In this document: positions 60,481 to 64,000 of the stretch, in pieces
Numbering within the stretch: the stretch's first letter is position 1
Layout of the letters: each line of letters starts with the position of its first letter
Position numbers and translations under genes: made by a program
Notes under the pieces: model-generated
Told to the model about the DNA's origin: nothing
Seen by the model: the letters and a program-made list of their open reading frames with translations, nothing else
The model's database searches: none
DNA from: Fervidicoccaceae archaeon
GTDB lineage: Archaea; Thermoproteota; Thermoprotei_A; Sulfolobales; Fervidicoccaceae
Assembly: GCA_038734945.1 (NCBI GenBank)
Contig: JAVYOA010000002.1
Location: forward strand, 62,001-126,000
DNA: 64,000 nucleotides
Reading direction: 5' to 3'

Positions 60481-61216
60481 AAGCAACTTCTTCTGCTGAA
60501 TAAATTGATAGATGTCTATATGGGGTCATGACTCTGGATAGTATTAGTCTCTCCGCCTCAGCTTCCCCGCCTTCCCACTTGCTCAAATTTTCCTCAAAAG
60601 TTAAGCTCTCATCGTATTTACGAAAGAAGGAAACAAGCCTCCTGACGAAGTGATATATAAAAGATTCTCCTCGGATCCTCAAAATTAAGCTCTTTCCCCT
60701 ATTTTCTATTTGGATGCTAATAAGCCTCCTATCAAAGTACTTTTGTGGAAACGAATCGATCTTGAAATTTTTGTAAAAATGCCTGAGTGTTTCAAGAGAG
60801 ATAACCTTTTGAGCTGCTTCTCTCAGCGAGTCCACACTTGACCTGTATTTTTCAATAACATCGAAGTATACATATTCTCTCCATAGAGCCCAATATCTTA
60901 TTCTGAACTGTGGAGGCAGAGATTGCCTGATCCCCCAAACTTTCAGTCCTGGACATTCTCTATTTAAAACTTCAGCAATTTTCTCCAGAGAGCATCCCTC
61001 TGGAAGCGATAGGGATATGATCTGCCCAAGCGCGCTGACTCCCCTGTCAGTTCTTCCTCCATGACTATATGTATACTTGGAAATCTCATCAAAGCAAGAA
61101 CTATTTTTCATTGTTGATAATATGCATCCTTCTACGGTGGGGAGTCCTGGCTGGTATTGAAATCCGTGATAGTGTGTTCCAACATAGGAGAAAAGGATAT
61201 ATGAGATATGCCTCAT
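60392..61216 (-). CDS. truA: tRNA pseudouridine(38-40) synthase TruA
   Basis: 274-aa enzyme. The catalytic Asp is in SHGGRTDRGVSALGQ (D57) and the family patterns FSYVGTHYHGFQYQP and IRGESFIYHFVRRLV are present. The last about 30 residues overlap the 3' end of RFC-L on the opposite strand and are beyond the conserved core, so a nearer stop may be ancestral. Start overlaps MfnA stop by 4 bp (ATGA), so MfnA and TruA are coupled. Confidence 0.92.
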   Translation of the reverse strand: MRHISYILFSYVGTHYHGFQYQPGLPTVEGCILSTMKNSSCFDEISKYTYSHGGRTDRGVSALGQIISLSLPEGCSLEKIAEVLNRECPGLKVWGIRQSLPPQFRIRYWALWREYVYFDVIEKYRSSVDSLREAAQKVISLETLRHFYKNFKIDSFPQKYFDRRLISIQIENRGKSLILRIRGESFIYHFVRRLVSFFRKYDESLTFEENLSKWEGGEAEAERLILSRVMTPYRHLSIYSAEEVASSLISSLSWASSLPSPQILREQLLFSWDP

Positions 61217-62364
61217 TTCTTCTCCCGTTGAATTGCCCTCTCAATCCCCTTCAAGAGCTCCTCCAGATGCTTTCTCGTTACGTGGGGCATTACAACAGTC
61301 CTTATCCCCCTGCATTTTGCACCTCTGTACACATACAATTTCAGCTCAGCAAGCTCCTCAATGAGCTTTCTAGCGTCTATTTCTTCATCAGTGCTAAGGC
61401 AGGCAATAGGAACATCTGGACGGTTCACTGCCTTTCCTACTCTCATTCTTTCGGCCTCGCTGAGGAACCAGAGAGCATCGTTATAAGCTCTATTCGACAT
61501 AGAAGCTATTCCGTCTTCTCCGTAATATGCTAGCGTAGCTAGAGCTGCTGGAGATGAGAAGCCAGGCCTTGTGCCAAGTAGACCAAACTGCTTTCCAGAT
61601 AATATATACTCTACATCAAATGAAAGCGTCTTGAAAAGCTCCTCAGGAAGAAATATTATTCCTGAGGGAATGGGAGCTCCCAAGAACTTATGAAAGTCCA
61701 CGCTCAAGGTAAATGCAAAATTTCTTGAATTGAGCCAGTTGATTATTCTGGAGTAATTGCTCCGATCAATGAATGGAAATGTGAAGCCTCCAAAAGCTGC
61801 ATCTATATGAATTGGGATATCGCTATTTTCATCTATCAGCTCCCTGGGATCCTCTACGCTACCAAGCTCAGTTGTTCCCATCGTGAGCACGATCCCCGTT
61901 TTTTCGATATTATTCTTTTTCAATTCAAAGGCCTTGCCCTTTCCCGAAGCATCCGTGGGGAAAGTTATCTCTTTGAGATTGAGCAGTTTGGCTGCCTTCG
62001 AGATGCTATAGTGTGCCAGATCTGTATGAAGCACCTCTCGGATGCCTAGTGCTTCCCTAAAAGTATATAGAGCAAGAATGTTTGATTCTGTCCCTCCACT
62101 TGTTATAATTCCCTTCAAATTTTCAGGGAGGCTCAAGAGCCTTCTCGTCTCCTCTATAAGCTTATCTGTAATTTGCTGCAAGCTCTTGAATAGGGTTGGG
62201 TCTCCCAGATTTTTCGATATAAAGTGGACAACAACTTTGATAGCTTCAGGAGGAGGGGGTGTAGTCATTGAACCCAAGACTTCGCCGCTTTCATGCCTTG
62301 GATCCTCTTGCGACAAGTTGTATATCCATTCTATTATGTTATCTTTATCCAAAATTGTTATCAC
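61213..62364 (-). CDS. mfnA: Group II PLP decarboxylase (MfnA-like, tyrosine/aspartate decarboxylase)
   Basis: 383-aa PLP enzyme. The PLP lysine is in LSVDFHKFLG, with GIITSGGTESNILALYTFREA, HIDAAFGGF and FGLLGTRPGFSSPAALATLAYYG, matching archaeal MfnA-type decarboxylases. In archaea without methanofuran these enzymes act as aspartate decarboxylases for CoA synthesis, which is the likelier role in a crenarchaeon but is an inference. Upstream of TruA in one operon. Confidence 0.9.
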   Translation of the reverse strand: MITILDKDNIIEWIYNLSQEDPRHESGEVLGSMTTPPPPEAIKVVVHFISKNLGDPTLFKSLQQITDKLIEETRRLLSLPENLKGIITSGGTESNILALYTFREALGIREVLHTDLAHYSISKAAKLLNLKEITFPTDASGKGKAFELKKNNIEKTGIVLTMGTTELGSVEDPRELIDENSDIPIHIDAAFGGFTFPFIDRSNYSRIINWLNSRNFAFTLSVDFHKFLGAPIPSGIIFLPEELFKTLSFDVEYILSGKQFGLLGTRPGFSSPAALATLAYYGEDGIASMSNRAYNDALWFLSEAERMRVGKAVNRPDVPIACLSTDEEIDARKLIEELAELKLYVYRGAKCRGIRTVVMPHVTRKHLEELLKGIERAIQREKK

Positions 62365-62411
62365 CCCAGTACAGGGCTAGAAGCTTATAGAGATCACAAG
62401 TTTAAAAAAGG

Positions 62412-63842
62412 TTAAATCGGCTTAATCTTGAGATATGGAAATAGAAGCTGTATTATCCCTAGTCCTAGCAGCAAGATAAGTATGGATAAAGCTATGTAGG
62501 AAGTTTTCAGTTTCATCTTCTGGTCGGAGCTACTGCCATCAGAGAAAAGCGCTGATATTAGCCTTCCATAATAGAAGCTGGAAATTCCGCTGTTTATTAT
62601 TGCAATGAGGACTAATACCAGACTATATGAAATTGCTGATTCGAACAAATACAGCTTTCCCCAAAACCCTATGAGAGGTGGAAGTCCCAGGAGACTTAGG
62701 AGAAACAGTGCGAGAGATGCTGTGCTGGAAGAATCGCTCTTGTATAGACCCTTAATTTTTTCATATTGAGCAGCAATCCCCAGCTCTCCAGAAAAAAGAA
62801 ATGCTCCTGATTTCGATAGACCATACCCAATCGTTTGAACAGCAATTCCTCCAGAAGCAAGATAAATTAGCTGTTCATCTCCTGTTGAAGCACCGTATAG
62901 CATGCCTACTACTCCGACGAGAATGTATCCGATCTGAGCTATGCTGCTGTATGCGAGAATTCTGGGGAATATGTTCGTTGTAAGGGCAGCTATATTCCCA
63001 AAAGTCATGGTGAGAATGCTTATGGCAGCAATGAATAATATTAGTTGGTAGCTTGGGCCTATATAGAACGTATAGTATATCATTCTTGTGAAGCCAAGAA
63101 TTGCTCCCATTTTAGCGACTCCTGTTATGAGTGCTATGGCCTTCCCTTCAGCAGAGGAATAGACGTCTGGCATCCACCATTGAAAGGGAACGATCCCTAG
63201 CTTGAAGCCAACACCTGCTATCAGGAATGCTGATGCTAACAACAGAAGCTTTCCACTGCCATACCAGCTTGCTGAATATATGTTGTCTCCTGGCAAGTAG
63301 ATGCCTGTGCCAAGCCACATAACTATGAAAACTGTAGACATAGCACCCATAAGAGCATACTTTATGGAAGCATCCGATGAAGTCTTTGTTTTACTCGCCG
63401 CTATAGCAGTATAGGATGAAATGCTCAAAAGAAGCCAAGCAGAAATGAAGAGAGCTATGGATGATGATGTGGCGAGCAAAAAGCTACCGAGCATTACCAT
63501 GAAGCTAGATGATGAGAAGATTGCCATCTTCTGAGGACTGGAAAACTCAAGTGCAGTTGATGAGAGAACCAACTGAAGTATGAATGCCCCGAACATCATT
63601 GGGATAACTGCGAAGCCGTCATATACAATTATCCCGTTGAGGGCAGAGGAAAATTGGGATGTGATTGTTAGATAAGATATGTAGGATACGGCTCCTAGCT
63701 CCAGCAGTCCGAAGATCAGGGAGAGCATGACAATTTTCTTCCTGTCTCCATTAAATGCGAATCCCTGGAGTAAAATTAATACGGATGCTATTACGGGAAT
63801 ACCTATGACAGCTAGAGCACCAATATTATTCATGTTCATCAT
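62412..63842 (-). CDS. nuoN: NuoN-like proton-pumping subunit (complex I / Mrp-type antiporter family)
   Basis: 476 aa from ATG 63842, which has GAGGTG six bases upstream (frame is open to 63860). About 14 membrane helices. The sequence GIVPFQWWMPDVYSSAEGKAIALITGVAKMG is the conserved proton-antiporter motif of the NuoL/M/N family, with the conserved Lys of helix 7-8. The partial gene upstream resembles the NuoL end, so this is the distal end of a nuo/fpo-like operon. NuoN rather than MrpD is chosen by length and context. Confidence 0.85.
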   Translation of the reverse strand: MMNMNNIGALAVIGIPVIASVLILLQGFAFNGDRKKIVMLSLIFGLLELGAVSYISYLTITSQFSSALNGIIVYDGFAVIPMMFGAFILQLVLSSTALEFSSPQKMAIFSSSSFMVMLGSFLLATSSSIALFISAWLLLSISSYTAIAASKTKTSSDASIKYALMGAMSTVFIVMWLGTGIYLPGDNIYSASWYGSGKLLLLASAFLIAGVGFKLGIVPFQWWMPDVYSSAEGKAIALITGVAKMGAILGFTRMIYYTFYIGPSYQLILFIAAISILTMTFGNIAALTTNIFPRILAYSSIAQIGYILVGVVGMLYGASTGDEQLIYLASGGIAVQTIGYGLSKSGAFLFSGELGIAAQYEKIKGLYKSDSSSTASLALFLLSLLGLPPLIGFWGKLYLFESAISYSLVLVLIAIINSGISSFYYGRLISALFSDGSSSDQKMKLKTSYIALSILILLLGLGIIQLLFPYLKIKPI

Positions 63843-63852
63843 GATAACCACC

Positions 63853-64000
63853 TCACACAATCAGTAGCAATATGACCATGATTATCAGTCCAGCAATGAA
63901 GTAGAGAAGGTACGAGTAGAAATCACCGGTTAGAGGCTTTCTAAATCTTCTGCTAATTTCTCCTATTCCCCTTGGAAGCGAGTAATCGATGAGAAGATCC
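63853..64000 (-). CDS. nuoL: NuoL-like subunit, partial (N-terminus beyond window)
   Basis: Minus frame from the window edge to TGA (63855-63853) encodes 48 residues: IGEISRRFRKPLTGDFYSYL followed by a C-terminal hydrophobic helix. The basic turn plus G-D/N-xx-Y-LLY pattern and terminal helix resemble the end of NuoL, and the next gene is NuoN-like. Identity is therefore probable but rests on a short end piece. Confidence 0.6.
   Translation of the reverse strand, partial: DLLIDYSLPRGIGEISRRFRKPLTGDFYSYLLYFIAGLIIMVILLLIV

Noticed and set aside
60455-60500. PIP-like QARSNFF read in another frame over the RFC-L stop
   Set aside because: Wrong spacing for QxxhxxFF, and it would need a frameshift; most likely coincidence.
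1-64000. CRISPR arrays, insertion sequences, prophage or plasmid genes
   Set aside because: No spaced repeats of 24-40 bp, no transposase or integrase motifs and no clear shift in base composition were seen.

Overview
The window reads as one contiguous piece of chromosome from a thermophilic archaeon of the Crenarchaeota (Thermoproteota, class Thermoprotei). Supporting genes are GINS-MCM-Hel308, RFC small and large subunits, Orc1/Cdc6, an Lhr helicase, AglB, a crenarchaeal-type pyruvoyl arginine decarboxylase, AMP phosphorylase, DUF131-type and TRAM proteins, and a class III signal-peptide pilin. Arg is mostly AGA/AGG, TTG/GTG starts are common, GGTGA/GGAGG Shine-Dalgarno sites precede genes inside operons, and tRNAs lack an encoded CCA. 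Moderate GC and gene content would fit a Fervidicoccus- or Desulfurococcales-like lineage, but I cannot fix the genus. I see no IS element, CRISPR array, rRNA or prophage.

Layout. 1-7872 (minus) is a type IV pilus locus: a small coiled protein, a 982-aa secreted beta-propeller/Ig-like protein, a VirB11-type ATPase, a two-domain TadC-like membrane platform, a pilin, and a second pilin-like gene cut by the window edge. 7912-11339 holds two transporters and a radical SAM enzyme. 11546-15393 holds tRNA-Leu(CAG) and a nucleoside/nucleotide phosphorolysis group (PfkB kinase, uridine phosphorylase, AMP phosphorylase). 15435-26458 is housekeeping: Lhr helicase, a GLYR-type dehydrogenase with a thioredoxin-like protein, tRNA-Leu(TAG), NAD kinase, a Nob1-like PIN protein and AglB. 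26474-33833 holds a Cys-rich protein with a possible C/D-box RNA upstream, an amidohydrolase that has lost its metal ligands, Trm5-like and NSUN-like methyltransferases, Sua5, and a MoxR/VWA pair. 34089-40784 runs from a DUF2192-like protein through AsnRS, Dph6, arginine decarboxylase, tRNA-Asn and a phosphodiesterase to an acetyltransferase and a ferredoxin. 41170-49313 includes PHP, TRAM, adenosine-specific kinase, aminotransferase, JAMM-like, B12-type radical SAM and MmgE/PrpD genes. 49446-60480 is a replication island: Orc1/Cdc6, a wHTH protein, an unusual radical SAM protein, Hel308, intein-containing MCM, GINS, RFC-S and RFC-L. 60392-64000 holds TruA, a group II decarboxylase (MfnA-like), and NuoN/NuoL-like subunits running off the edge.

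The points most worth a second look are: the mini-intein in MCM; a pseudo-enzyme of the amidohydrolase family; a 10-bp tandem duplication that knocked the original ATG of AsnRS out of frame next to a 14-bp perfect palindrome; an apparent CTG start with an ideal Shine-Dalgarno for the pilus ATPase; a JAMM-motif protein; a radical SAM protein with C-x7-C-x2-C spacing; and a candidate C/D-box sRNA. No clearly new multi-gene system stands out. The pilus locus with its large propeller protein is the nearest candidate.
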